A DNA stretch of 64,000 nucleotides. Origin: AC-32 sp963719275 (GTDB taxonomy: Bacteria; Actinomycetota; Thermoleophilia; Gaiellales; Gaiellaceae). The position numbers and the translations under genes were made by a program. Positions within the stretch are counted from its first letter, which is position 1, and every line of letters starts with the position of its first letter. The notes beneath the pieces are model-generated. The model saw nothing but the letters and a program-made list of their open reading frames with translations, was not told where the DNA came from and did no database searches. Of this stretch, positions 8,435 through 17,230 are shown piece after piece. The stretch covers positions 372,001-436,000 of the forward strand of contig CAVRBT010000010.1 of NCBI GenBank assembly GCA_963719275.1. Direction: 5' to 3'.

Positions 8435-9266
8435 CGGCGAAGAGACGCAGCAGCCGGCCGAGCGTCGGGCGCAGCTCCGGCCGCGGGACGATGGCGTCGA
8501 TGTGGCCGTAGCGCAAGTTGGATTCGGCGAGACCGAAGTCGTCGGGCAGCTTCTCACGCGTCGTCTGCTGCACCACGCGTGGGCCGGTGAACGAGAGCAG
8601 CGCGCCGGGCTCGGCCACGAGCACGTCGCCGAGGCTCGCAAAGCTCGCCAGAACGCCGGCGGTCGTCGGATGTGCCATCACGCTGATCAGCGTGCCGCCG
8701 GCGTCGTGCAGGTCCTCGACCGCGCAGACAGTCTTCGGCAGCTGCATCAGCGACAGGATCCCCTCCTGCATGCGCGCGCCGCCGGTCGTGGTGACCGAGA
8801 CGAGCGGCACTCCCCTCTCCGCCGCCCCCTCGCAGGCGCGCGCGAACTTCTCCCCGACGACGCGGCCCATCGAGCCGCCCATGAACCCGAACTCCATCAC
8901 CGCGAGCTGGCACGCCTGGTCCTCGACCGCGGCGCGACCGATCACCATCGCCTCGCCCAGGCCCGTGGAGAGCTCGGCCTCGGCGAGCCGCTCGGTGTAC
9001 GGCCGCAGGTCGAAGAACTCGAGCGGGTCGTCCGAGCGGAGCTCCTCGGCCTCCTCGACAAAGGTGTCGGCGTCGACGAGCTGCTGGATCCGCTCGCGGG
9101 CGTGGACCGGAAAGTGGTGGCCGCACTGCGGGCACACGTTGAGGTGCTCCGCCAGCTCGTCGTCCCGGTAGTGCGAGCCGCACTTCGGGCAGGTGTTCGG
9201 GTGCGGGCGGCCGTCCTCGGGCGGCGCGTGCCGGTGCTCGATGGAGACGTCGATGCGTTCGGACAC
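8424..9266 (-). CDS. accD: Acetyl-CoA carboxylase carboxyltransferase subunit beta
   Basis: This is the partner of AccA in the carboxyltransferase half-reaction. The 280-residue product has the diagnostic N-terminal zinc ribbon with C26, C29, C45 and C48, then the crotonase-like carboxyltransferase core with the TTTGGARMQEG loop. The start is GTG. The arrangement is the separate alpha/beta type found in Gram-negatives and firmicutes, whereas most actinobacteria use a fused carboxyltransferase. No biotin carboxylase or biotin carrier gene is adjacent. Confidence 0.95.
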   Translation of the reverse strand: MSERIDVSIEHRHAPPEDGRPHPNTCPKCGSHYRDDELAEHLNVCPQCGHHFPVHARERIQQLVDADTFVEEAEELRSDDPLEFFDLRPYTERLAEAELSTGLGEAMVIGRAAVEDQACQLAVMEFGFMGGSMGRVVGEKFARACEGAAERGVPLVSVTTTGGARMQEGILSLMQLPKTVCAVEDLHDAGGTLISVMAHPTTAGVLASFASLGDVLVAEPGALLSFTGPRVVQQTTREKLPDDFGLAESNLRYGHIDAIVPRPELRPTLGRLLRLFADGR

Positions 9267-9303
9267 GGGCTTGCGAGTTTAGACCTGTGGCCTCGGCCGG
9301 GAG

Positions 9304-10080
9304 TTACAGGCCGAGGGCGATGGCCAGGCCGGTGAGCGGCTCCACGTTCGCGGCCTCGGCCGCGAGACCGCTGAAGCCGGTGCCGAGGACCGACGTGCTC
9401 CCGCGGACCCGCCGCAACAGGTCGGCGAGCTCCTGCATCGAGAGCCCGCCTGGCTCCGGCATGAACGGGTGGATCGGGCCCGGCTCGAGCGAGTCAACAT
9501 CGAGCGCGACGTAGACGCCCTCGGTGCCGTCGAGCGCCGCCTCGAGCTCCTCGTCATCGGTGCGCAGGCCGATCGACGCGACGTACTCGCGCTCGGGCGG
9601 GTCGAGGTTGCGCGCACCGAGCAAGATCGTGTCCTGAGGGTCGACCGCGCCGGAGTCGAGGATCATCCGCAGCGGCATCCCCCAGAGGTTCCCGGACGGC
9701 GAGGTCTCCGGCGTGTTCAGGTCGCCGTGCGCGTCGAACCAGACCAGCGAGATGCGACCGTTGCGGGCGGCCAGCGCCTCGACCGCGCCGATGTGCGCGC
9801 AGCAGCAGCCGCCGAGCACGAGCGGCCGCTCAGGGAGGTCGATCGCCACCGCAAGCGTCTGCTCGTCGAGCGAGTCCTCCTCCACGACCGCCGCTTCGGG
9901 GAACGGCAGCGGCAACCTCGCGGCCTCCGCCATCGACTCGCCGCCCTCGCCCCACGCCTGCGGGACGCGCACCATTCCAGCGCCGAACTCGCGCCCGCAG
10001 GCGTGGCACTCGTAGCCAGGGCCGATCGCCACGCATGTGTACGTGCGGCACTCGGGGCAGCGGGCGCGGAGGCGGCTCAC
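9304..10080 (-). CDS. Arginase/ureohydrolase-family protein with N-terminal zinc ribbon
   Basis: The 258-residue product has a four-cysteine ribbon (C8, C11, C25, C28), then an arginase-like fold. Metal-binding motifs are visible: DAHGD at 116-120, DVD at 194-196, and GGCCCAH at 90-96, where the family usually has GGDH. The bimetal site therefore looks largely preserved but with a divergent first motif. The GTG overlaps the upstream acetyltransferase stop (GTGA), which argues against the much longer upstream reading. The ureohydrolase substrate (arginine, agmatine or other) is not predictable, and the ribbon fusion is unusual. Confidence 0.75.
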   Translation of the reverse strand: MSRLRARCPECRTYTCVAIGPGYECHACGREFGAGMVRVPQAWGEGGESMAEAARLPLPFPEAAVVEEDSLDEQTLAVAIDLPERPLVLGGCCCAHIGAVEALAARNGRISLVWFDAHGDLNTPETSPSGNLWGMPLRMILDSGAVDPQDTILLGARNLDPPEREYVASIGLRTDDEELEAALDGTEGVYVALDVDSLEPGPIHPFMPEPGGLSMQELADLLRRVRGSTSVLGTGFSGLAAEAANVEPLTGLAIALGL

Positions 10081-10811
10081 AAGGTCTTCTCGTAGGTGTC
10101 GTTGCGGCGCACGGGACGCATGCCGACCCTCTCGTAGAGCCGGACCGCGCCCGTCGTGTTCTCCCCGTCGACGCCGAGGCCCACCCGCGTCGCCCCGCGC
10201 TCGCGGAAGTCGCGGAACGAGTGGTGGAGTAGCGCCGTCGCGAGGCCGCGCTTGCGCCACTGCGGTCGCACGCCGAGGACGTGGATCCAGCCGTACTGCG
10301 GATCCCCGGAAAAATGCCAGGCGTTGAGCGAGATCGCGGCGAGCTCGTCGCCGTCCTCGACCAGCCACCACAGAGACGGGTCGAAGCTGTGCCTGTCAAC
10401 GTTGAACTCGCGCCAGTCCTCGAAGGAGTAGCGGATCGGCCGCCAGCCGAGGTCCTCGAGCACGGGGCGGAAGACCGGGTCGTCGCCCTGGACAAAGCTC
10501 CGCACGACGGTCGCGTCGCGCTCGCGGCCGATTTCCTCGGCCTCCCCGAGAAGCAGCGCTGCGGCGTCGGCATCGAGCGTGCGGACGTCCGCCGGGAAGC
10601 GTCCGCTCTCCTGCAGCTGTACGTCGAGGTAGCCGACGAGCTCGCCGTTGTGCTCAGCCACACGGAACTCGAGGTTCTGCTGACCGAACCAGCTTCGAAC
10701 CTCCTCCTCGCTCAACTCCGGCTCGCCGAAGGACGCCAGCGCATGTTCGTGAAGGAGGGCCTGGATCCCTGGAGCCTCGTCAACCGACACTGGGCGGACC
10801 GTCAGGCTCAC
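10077..10811 (-). CDS. GNAT family acetyltransferase, tandem-domain (mycothiol-synthase-like)
   Basis: This is a 244-residue acetyltransferase with two GNAT-like halves. The C-terminal half has the acetyl-CoA loop in 'VRPQWRKRGLATALL' near residues 182-196 and the late 'LYERVGMRPVRRNDTY' element. The overall layout resembles mycothiol synthase-like proteins, but the gene is too divergent to assign that role. The GTG overlaps the HAD hydrolase stop and its own stop overlaps the arginase-like start, both as GTGA, making a tightly coupled three-gene set. Confidence 0.75.
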   Translation of the reverse strand: MSLTVRPVSVDEAPGIQALLHEHALASFGEPELSEEEVRSWFGQQNLEFRVAEHNGELVGYLDVQLQESGRFPADVRTLDADAAALLLGEAEEIGRERDATVVRSFVQGDDPVFRPVLEDLGWRPIRYSFEDWREFNVDRHSFDPSLWWLVEDGDELAAISLNAWHFSGDPQYGWIHVLGVRPQWRKRGLATALLHHSFRDFRERGATRVGLGVDGENTTGAVRLYERVGMRPVRRNDTYEKTL

Positions 10812-11443
10812 GCGAGCTCGTCCAGCGTCTCGGGCAGGCGCGCGAGGTCCGGCAGCTCACGCGTCGGCTGTGGGTCCGGCTGCTCGCCGAGCCGGTTGAT
10901 CCAGATCGATGGCAGGCCGAAGTGGTTCGCCGGCGCGACGTCGTGGAAGAGGCTTGCCGCAACGTGCACGTCGGGCGGCCTTCCGACCTGCTCCTCGAAG
11001 GCGCGCCAGTGCCCGAGTGCCGGCTTGTACGAGCCGATCTCGGAGGCGACGATCGCGAGCTCGAACGGCACGCCGAGCTGGCGCATCGACGCCTCGATGT
11101 AGTCCTGGTCGGTGTTCGAGAGGATCGCCAGCTTCCAGCCGCGCGCGCGCGCCTCCTCCAGCGCCTGCGGCACCTCCGGGAACGGCTGCCAGCTCGGCAG
11201 CGAGTCCGCGAGCGCGCTCTTCTCGTCCGCGGGCGCCCCGAGCCGCCGCATCGCCTCGGTCAACACCTCGCGGTAGGTGAGCTTCCCATCGGCCTCGAGC
11301 TGCGGCTCGAGCTCGTGGTACCGGTGCAGTTGCTCATCGGCCCGCTCCTCCCCGAAGACCAGCGCCAGCTGCGCTCGAATCCCGCCGTTCCAGTCGATCA
11401 GCGTGCCGTAGCAGTCGAAAGTCGCCCACCGGTCGCCCGCCAC
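10808..11443 (-). CDS. HAD-superfamily hydrolase, haloacid dehalogenase type II-like
   Basis: This 211-residue hydrolase begins with the nucleophile motif FDCYGTLID (Asp at residue 10), as in type II haloacid dehalogenases. Motif II LAILSNTD and motif III lysine in SYKPALGHW follow in order. The GTG at 11443 was chosen because it lies ten residues before the catalytic Asp; the longer reading runs into the divergent esterase gene. It heads the coupled HAD-GNAT-arginase set. The substrate is unknown. Confidence 0.85.
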   Translation of the reverse strand: MAGDRWATFDCYGTLIDWNGGIRAQLALVFGEERADEQLHRYHELEPQLEADGKLTYREVLTEAMRRLGAPADEKSALADSLPSWQPFPEVPQALEEARARGWKLAILSNTDQDYIEASMRQLGVPFELAIVASEIGSYKPALGHWRAFEEQVGRPPDVHVAASLFHDVAPANHFGLPSIWINRLGEQPDPQPTRELPDLARLPETLDELA

Positions 11444-11480
11444 CCAAGCGATCGTACCCCTCGCGAGTAGCATCGGCCGC

Positions 11481-12269
11481 GTGCGGATCGGGGTCACAGT
11501 CCTCCTCGCATCGGCGCTGCTCGTCGTGTGCGGGTGCGGATCGTCGGAGCCGGAGCTCGCGGCGCCGCCGAAGATCACGAACTTCGCGCTGCAGAGCAAA
11601 CTCATGGGGCGACCGCTGTACGAGGTGCTGGTCACCCCCGCCCGCGGAGGCGAGGGGCGGGCGCTGCTCGTCTTCCTCCACGGCTACGGCGCCGCGCCGA
11701 GCGACACACTCAGCCGCGCGTTCGTCATGGCCCTGCGCCGGCTCGGCGACCGCGCGCCGGTGGTGCTGCTCCCTGAAGGTGACACGGGTTGGTGGCACGA
11801 CCGCGCCGAAGAGCGCTGGGGGTCGTACGTCTTGCGCGAGGCAATTCCGGCCGCGCTCGCGCGCAGCGGCGCGGACGACAAGCGCGTCGCGATCGGGGGG
11901 ATCTCGATGGGCGGCTTCGGTGCGCTGGACCTTGGCCACATCGAGCCGAAGCGCTTCTGCGCGGTCGGTGGCCACTCGCCGGCGGTGCTGAGGCGTGACG
12001 AGTTCGGGTTCGGGTTCGACAACGCCGGCGACTACGCCCGCCACGACCTGTTGTCGCTTGCGCGAAAACGCTCGCTCTACGACGCGCCCGTCTGGATCGA
12101 CGTCGGCAACCGGGACGACCTCCGCCCAGCTGCCGCCCAGCTCAACCGGGAGCTCCGTGACGACGGCACCGACGTCAGCTTCCACGTCTGGCCCGGAGCG
12201 CACGACGGCAGCTACTGGGACGCGCACTTCGCCGACTACCTGCGCTTCTACGCCGACGCCTGCGACTGA
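11481..12269 (+). CDS. Putative exported esterase, alpha/beta hydrolase fold
   Basis: The 262-residue product starts with a hydrophobic signal ending in VVCGCGSS, which could serve as a lipobox (Cys near residue 19), so it may be a lipoprotein. The catalytic serine sits in GISMGGFGA near residue 141, and a late AHDGSYW supplies a likely catalytic histidine, as in the esterase D/putative-esterase family. The GTG start lies 37 bp from the divergent HAD gene. The natural ester substrate is unknown. Confidence 0.75.
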   Translation: MRIGVTVLLASALLVVCGCGSSEPELAAPPKITNFALQSKLMGRPLYEVLVTPARGGEGRALLVFLHGYGAAPSDTLSRAFVMALRRLGDRAPVVLLPEGDTGWWHDRAEERWGSYVLREAIPAALARSGADDKRVAIGGISMGGFGALDLGHIEPKRFCAVGGHSPAVLRRDEFGFGFDNAGDYARHDLLSLARKRSLYDAPVWIDVGNRDDLRPAAAQLNRELRDDGTDVSFHVWPGAHDGSYWDAHFADYLRFYADACD

Positions 12270-12294
12270 CGCTTCGGCGAGCGATCATTGAGCC

Positions 12295-15162
12295 GTGCAG
12301 CGCAAGACGGTCACCGTCGTGTTCTGCGACGTCACCGGGTCGACTGAGCTGGGGGAGTCGATCGACCCCGAGGCGCTCCGCGAGCTGCTCGCGCGCTACT
12401 TCGAGCGGATGAAGACGATCGTCGAGCGCCACGGAGGAGCGGTCGAGAAGTTCATCGGGGATGCCGTCATGGCGGTCTTCGGCGTGCCGACCGCACACGA
12501 GGACGACGCACTGCGCGCAGTGCGGGCGGCAGCCGAGATGCGCGATGCGGTCCCGGAGCTCGGCCTCCAGGCTCGCATCGGCCTCAACACGGGATGGTCG
12601 TCACCGGCACCGAGGAGCGCCTGGCAACGGGGGACGCCGTGAACGTCGCCGCGCGGCTCGAGCAGGCGGCCGAGCCGGGCGAGGTGCTGCTGGGCGAGCC
12701 GACGCTCGCGCTCGTGCAGGAGGCCGTCGAGGTGGAGCCGCTCGAGCCGCTCGAGCTGAAGGGCAAGGCCGAGCCTGTTCCCGCCCACCGGCTCCTCAGG
12801 GTCCTCTACGCACCCGAGCGCCGCCACGAGACGCGCTTCGTCGGCCGCAAACGAGAGCTCGCGCTCGTCCGCGAGGCGTGGGAGCGGGCCCTGTCCGAGC
12901 GTCGCTGCGAGCTCGTCACGATCGTCGGGGACGCGGGCGTCGGGAAGTCACGGCTCGTCGCAGAAGCCCTCGCCTCCCTGGAAGCAGCGATCGTCCGCGG
13001 ACGCTGCCTCCCCTACGGCGAGGGGATCACCTACTGGCCCGTGGTCGAGGTGCTGAAGCAACTCGACCTCCTGCCTCCGGACGCAGAGGCGGCCTCGGCA
13101 GTCAACTCGCTGCTCGGAGAGGCCGACGCGACCGCCTCCGCCGAGGAGATCGCCTGGGCATTCCGCAAGACACTCGAGCATGCCGGCGCGCAGCGCCCGC
13201 TGGTGGTGCTCTTCGACGATGTTCATGCCGGAGAGGAGACCTTCCTCGACCTGATCGAGCATGTCGCGCTCCTCTCGACCGGCTCGCCGATCCTGCTCAT
13301 CTGCATGTCGCGCCCCGAGCTGATCGAGCGGCGCGCAGCGTGGCCGGTGCAGCTCCGGCTGGAGCCGCTCCCGGCGGAGGACGTCGAGTCGCTGATCCCC
13401 GCTCGGATCAGTGAGGCGCTGCGGGAGCAGATCTCTCCGGCGGCCGGGGGGAACCCGCTCTTCGTCGGCGAGATGCTGACGATGGCCGGCGAGGACGGCG
13501 GCGAGGTCATCGTCCCGCCGACCCTCCAAGCGCTGCTGGGCGCGCCTCGACCAGCTCGAGGAGGCAGAGCGGACCGTGCTCGAGTGCGGCGCGGTCGAGG
13601 GCGAGGTCTTCCACCGCGGCGCCGTCCAGGCGCTGGCAGCCGGCGAGGACGCGGTAACGCCGCGCCTGGCCGCGCTCACCCGCAAGCAACTGATCACACC
13701 GGACAAGGCGCAGATCCGCGGCGAAGACGGCTTCCGCTTTCGCCATCTCCTGATCCGCGACGCCGCCTACGACGCGCTGCCGAAGGCTGCCCGCGCAGAC
13801 CTCCACGCGCGCTTTGCCGGCTGGCTCGAGGAGCACGGGACCGCCGTCGTCGAGCTGGACGAGCTCCTCGGCTACCACCTCGAGCAGACCGTCCAGTACC
13901 GCAGCGAGCTGGGCCGGGAGGACGGCGAGCTCGCAACGGCAGCGCGAGAGCGCCTGGCCACGGCCGGTCGGCGGGCGCTCAGCCGGCTGGACTTCGGCAG
14001 CGCCGCGAGGCTCCTCGAGCGTGCCGCTGCGCTGGCGCCCTCGTCGGAGCTCGACCTCGCCCTCGAGACCGACCTCATCGACGCGCTCACGTGGGGCACC
14101 AGGAACGAAGAGGCTCTTGCCCGCGCGCGCTCGGTCTCCGAGCGCTCGGCCGCCGCGGGCGGCCGGGTCGGCGAGCTGTGCGGGGGGATTCACGAGGCAG
14201 CTCTCCGTATCTCCCTCCGGCCGGCAGGGGCCGCCGATGCACTGGAAGCGCTCGTCGCCGAGGCGTTGCCGGTGTTCGAAGCCGCGGGCGACGAGCTCGC
14301 GCTCCGCATCGCCTACCGGGCACTCGGCAGCGTCGCCAACATGCGGGCGCAGATGGACCGGATGGCCGTCGCGTACGAGCAGGCAGCGGCCCATGCGGCG
14401 CCGGCAGGCGGGACGGCACTCGTCGGCTACCAGGGCCATGCGCACTTTCACGGCTCGACTCCGCTCACCGAGCTGCTCGCGTGGATGGACGGGCAGGATC
14501 CACGGGAGCAGCGGACCTACTGGCTGCGGACGTTCCGCATGACGGCCCTCGCGATGCTCGGGAGGATCGACGAAGCGCGGGCGCTGCTCGATGAGCTCCG
14601 CGCAGAGCTGATCGAGCGAGGCGCACGGACCGTGATGGCGGCGGTCGAGAGCTACGCCATCGACATCGAGCTCCTTGACGGGGATCCCGCAGCCGCGGTC
14701 GCTGCGGGAGAGGTCGGTTGCCGGCTCGACGAGGAGCTCGGCCATTTCTCGGAGCTCTCCACGGTCGCGGCCGGCCTCGCGCGCGCGCACTGCGAGGCGC
14801 AGCAGTTCGACGAGGCCCAGCGCTGGGCCTCACGCGCGGAGGAGCTCGGCGCGAGCGACGACGCGTCGACGCAGATGCTCTGGCGTGACGCTCGAGCGCT
14901 GGTCAAGGCGCATCGCGGAGAACATGCCACGGCCGAGCGGCTCGCGCGGGAGGCGGTCGAGATCGGCGAGCAGACCGAGGCGCTAAACGCGCAGGCCGAT
15001 ACGTTCGCCGACCTGGGGGAGGTCCTCGCGCTCGCCGGCCGGCGCGAGGAAGCTGCCGCTGCACTCGAGCATGCGTTGGCGCGCTACGAGGCCAAGGAGA
15101 ACGTCGTCAGGGCTGGCCGCATGCGGGAGCGTCTCGCGGCGCTGCGGGCAGAAATGCGCTAG
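12295..15162 (+). pseudogene. Class III cyclase / AAA-type ATPase / TPR regulator, interrupted by two frameshifts
   Basis: One gene is read in three pieces: 12295-about 12593, about 12594-13540, and about 13541-15162. The first piece is a class III nucleotidyl cyclase domain with metal-binding FCDVTGSTE and FIGDAVMAVFG. It continues in another frame with VVTGTEE...GDAVNVAARLEQ, then an ATPase with Walker A GDAGVGKS and Walker B VVLFDDVH. A final frame holds a TPR-rich C-terminus. The breaks fit loss of one G at 12591-12593 and loss of one GC pair at about 13538-13546; together they restore the starting frame, giving about 956 residues if repaired. Either sequence error or a decayed gene is possible. 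The stop shares CTAG with the convergent fabF stop. Confidence 0.8.
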
Positions 15163-16421
15163 TCCTCGAAGCGGCGCAGCACGATCGTCGCGTTGTGCCC
15201 GCCGAAGCCGAACGAGTTCGAGACGGCGACGCGGACGTCCGCTTCGCGCGACTCGTTCGGGATGTAATCGAGATCGCACTCGGGGTCCGGATCCTCGTAG
15301 TTGATCGTCGGCGGCAGCACACCGTCGTGGACCGCCAGCACCGAGAACGTCGCCTCGACCGCGCCTGCCGCCCCGAGGCAGTGGCCGGTCGCGCCCTTCG
15401 TCGACGAGACGGGCGTGTTGCGCGCGTTCTCTTCGCCGAGCGCGAGCTTGATCACGCGGGTCTCGGCGGAGTCGCCGAGCGGCGTCGAGGTGCCGTGCGC
15501 GTTGATGTAGTCGACCTCGTCCGGGCCGACGCCCGCGTCGCGAAGGGCCATCGTCATCGCCCGCGCGGGGTTCTCGCCTGACGGATCGGGCTCGGTGATG
15601 TGCTGTGCGTCCGACGAGAGCCCGTAGCCGAGCAGCTCGGCGTAGATCTTCGCCCCACGCGCCTGCGCATGCTCGAGCTCCTCCAGCACGACCATCGCTC
15701 CCGCCTCGCCCATGACGAAACCGTCGCGGCCGGTGTCGAACGGCCGAGACGCCTTCTCGGGCGCGTCGTTCCGCCGCGACAGCGCCCGCATCGCGCTGAA
15801 GCCGGCGATGCCGACCTCCGTGATCGGCGCCTCGGTGCCGCCGCAGAGCATCACGTCCGCGCGGCCGAGCCGGATCGCGTCGAGCCCGTCGCCCATCGCC
15901 ATGTTCGACGCGGCACAGGCCGTGCATTGGGAGCTCAGCGGCCCCTTCGTCCCGAGCTGCATCGAGACCCAGGCGGCCCCCATGTTCGGGATGATCTCGG
16001 GGATCGAGAACGGGTTGACGCGGTCGGGCCCGCGCTCGAGGAGCTCGTCGTAGCAGTCCTGGAACGCACGCAAGCCGCCGATCCCGGTCGCCACCGCCGC
16101 GCCGACGCGGTCGGCCTCGGTCGCGATCTCGAGCCCCGAGTCCGCCTCCGCCTGCCGCGCGGCCGCAACGATCAGGTGCGCGAAGCGGTCCATGCGCCGG
16201 GCCTGCTTGCGCTCGATGTACTCGGTCGGGTCGAAGCCCTTCACCTCGCACGCGAAGTGGACGGCGTAGTCGCTCGAGTCGAACTGCGTGATGTCGCCGG
16301 CACCCGAGCGGCCAGCGACGAGATTCTCCCAGGTCGACGCGACGTCGTTGCCGAGCGGGGTCAACGCGCCGAGGCCGGTCACGACGACCCTTCTGCGTCC
16401 GTTGAGGCTTGGCTGCGTCAC
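15159..16421 (-). CDS. fabF: Beta-ketoacyl-ACP synthase II
   Basis: FabF elongates acyl-ACP in type II fatty acid synthesis. The 420-residue product has the active-site cysteine in QCTACAASN (near 173), and the later catalytic histidines in INAHGTSTPLGD and GATGHCLGAAGA. The GTG start (MTQPSLNGRRRVVVTGLG) has a GGAGG close upstream and overlaps a small bridging ORF. A longer TTG start 33 bases upstream is possible. It is the last gene of the fab operon, and no acpP lies between fabG and fabF, where it is usually found. Confidence 0.93.
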   Translation of the reverse strand: MTQPSLNGRRRVVVTGLGALTPLGNDVASTWENLVAGRSGAGDITQFDSSDYAVHFACEVKGFDPTEYIERKQARRMDRFAHLIVAAARQAEADSGLEIATEADRVGAAVATGIGGLRAFQDCYDELLERGPDRVNPFSIPEIIPNMGAAWVSMQLGTKGPLSSQCTACAASNMAMGDGLDAIRLGRADVMLCGGTEAPITEVGIAGFSAMRALSRRNDAPEKASRPFDTGRDGFVMGEAGAMVVLEELEHAQARGAKIYAELLGYGLSSDAQHITEPDPSGENPARAMTMALRDAGVGPDEVDYINAHGTSTPLGDSAETRVIKLALGEENARNTPVSSTKGATGHCLGAAGAVEATFSVLAVHDGVLPPTINYEDPDPECDLDYIPNESREADVRVAVSNSFGFGGHNATIVLRRFED

Positions 16422-16510
16422 GACCCTCCACCACTTTGCGCGAGCGGGGCCCAACCTGCGCTAAGCAGGCGCGTGCTTCGGTCAAACCAGACGCGTAGCG
16501 TGTTTTCCAT
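16418..16510 (-). CDS. Small bridging ORF between fabG and fabF (30 residues)
   Basis: This ORF begins with ATG overlapping the fabG stop (TGATG) and ends with TGA overlapping the fabF GTG (GTGA), so it exactly fills the gap. It starts MENTLRVWFDRSTRLL and ends in a Gly-Ser-rich tail. It does not resemble acyl carrier protein and has no DSL phosphopantetheine site. It may be a real small protein, a translation-coupling spacer or chance; 30 codons open in GC-rich DNA is not rare by itself. Confidence 0.3.
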   Translation of the reverse strand: MENTLRVWFDRSTRLLSAGWAPLAQSGGGS

Positions 16511-17220
16511 CACATTCCGAGCCCACCGTCGACGAGCAAGACCTCGCCCGTGATGAACGCGGCCTCGTCGGAGCAGAGGAAGCGTACCGCCCCCGCGACG
16601 TCCTTCGGCTCGCCGAGCCGGCCGAGCGGCGTGTTCGCGAGCATCGCCTGCTGCGCCTCCTCCGAGAGCACGTCCGTGAGCCTCGTGTTCACATACCCCG
16701 GAGCGACGACATTCGCACGCACGCCCCGGCTGCCGAGCTCGCGTGCGAGCGACTTCGTGAAGCCGATGATCCCGGCCTTCGAGGCACCGTAGTTCGTCTG
16801 GCCCCAGTTGCCGTGGACGCCGACGATGCTCGAGACGTTCACGATCGAGCCGGCGCGCTTCTTCATCATCCCGCGCGTCACGGCGCGGCAGGTGTAGAAG
16901 ACCGCCGAAAGGTTCGTCTCGATCACGTCATGCCAGTCCGCGTCGGGCATGCGCGCGAGCAGGCCGTCTCGCGTCAGGCCCGCGTTGTTGACGAGGATGT
17001 CGAGGTCGCCTGCCTCCTCGACCAGGCGCTTCGCCTCGTCAGCGTCGGATACGTCGGCCTCGACCGCGCGGCCGCCCGCCTCCTGCGCGACCACCTCCGC
17101 CTCCTCGGCCCCGGAGCGGTAGCCGACAACGACGTCCGCCCCCGCGCCGGCAAGCTCCAGCGCGATCGCGCGGCCGATTCCGCGCGATCCCCCGGTGACG
17201 AGGGCCGTCTTGCCTTCCAG
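16510..17220 (-). CDS. fabG: 3-oxoacyl-ACP reductase, apparent CTG start
   Basis: FabG is the NADPH-dependent ketoacyl-ACP reductase. The sequence reads LEGKTALVTGGSRGIGRA at the N-terminus, with the catalytic SSIVG, YGASK (Tyr/Lys) and C-terminal VDGGLGM of the family. No ATG, GTG or TTG occurs in frame between the fabD stop and this Rossmann motif. The nearest initiator-like codon is CTG at 17220, exactly where homologs start; another CTG lies at 17238. The first canonical start (17094) would delete the cofactor-binding motif. From 17220 the product is 236 residues, near the usual 245. Confidence 0.88.
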   Translation of the reverse strand: MEGKTALVTGGSRGIGRAIALELAGAGADVVVGYRSGAEEAEVVAQEAGGRAVEADVSDADEAKRLVEEAGDLDILVNNAGLTRDGLLARMPDADWHDVIETNLSAVFYTCRAVTRGMMKKRAGSIVNVSSIVGVHGNWGQTNYGASKAGIIGFTKSLARELGSRGVRANVVAPGYVNTRLTDVLSEEAQQAMLANTPLGRLGEPKDVAGAVRFLCSDEAAFITGEVLLVDGGLGM

Positions 17221-17230
17221 CGAGCAGAAC

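Noticed and set aside
13507..14790. A 427-codon frame antisense to the cyclase/TPR gene
   Set aside because: The sense strand encodes recognisable TPR and ATPase sequence; the antisense product has no family features.
16455..16509. Search for an acyl carrier protein gene between fabG and fabF
   Set aside because: The gap is under 100 bp and no DSL phosphopantetheine motif occurs in any frame.
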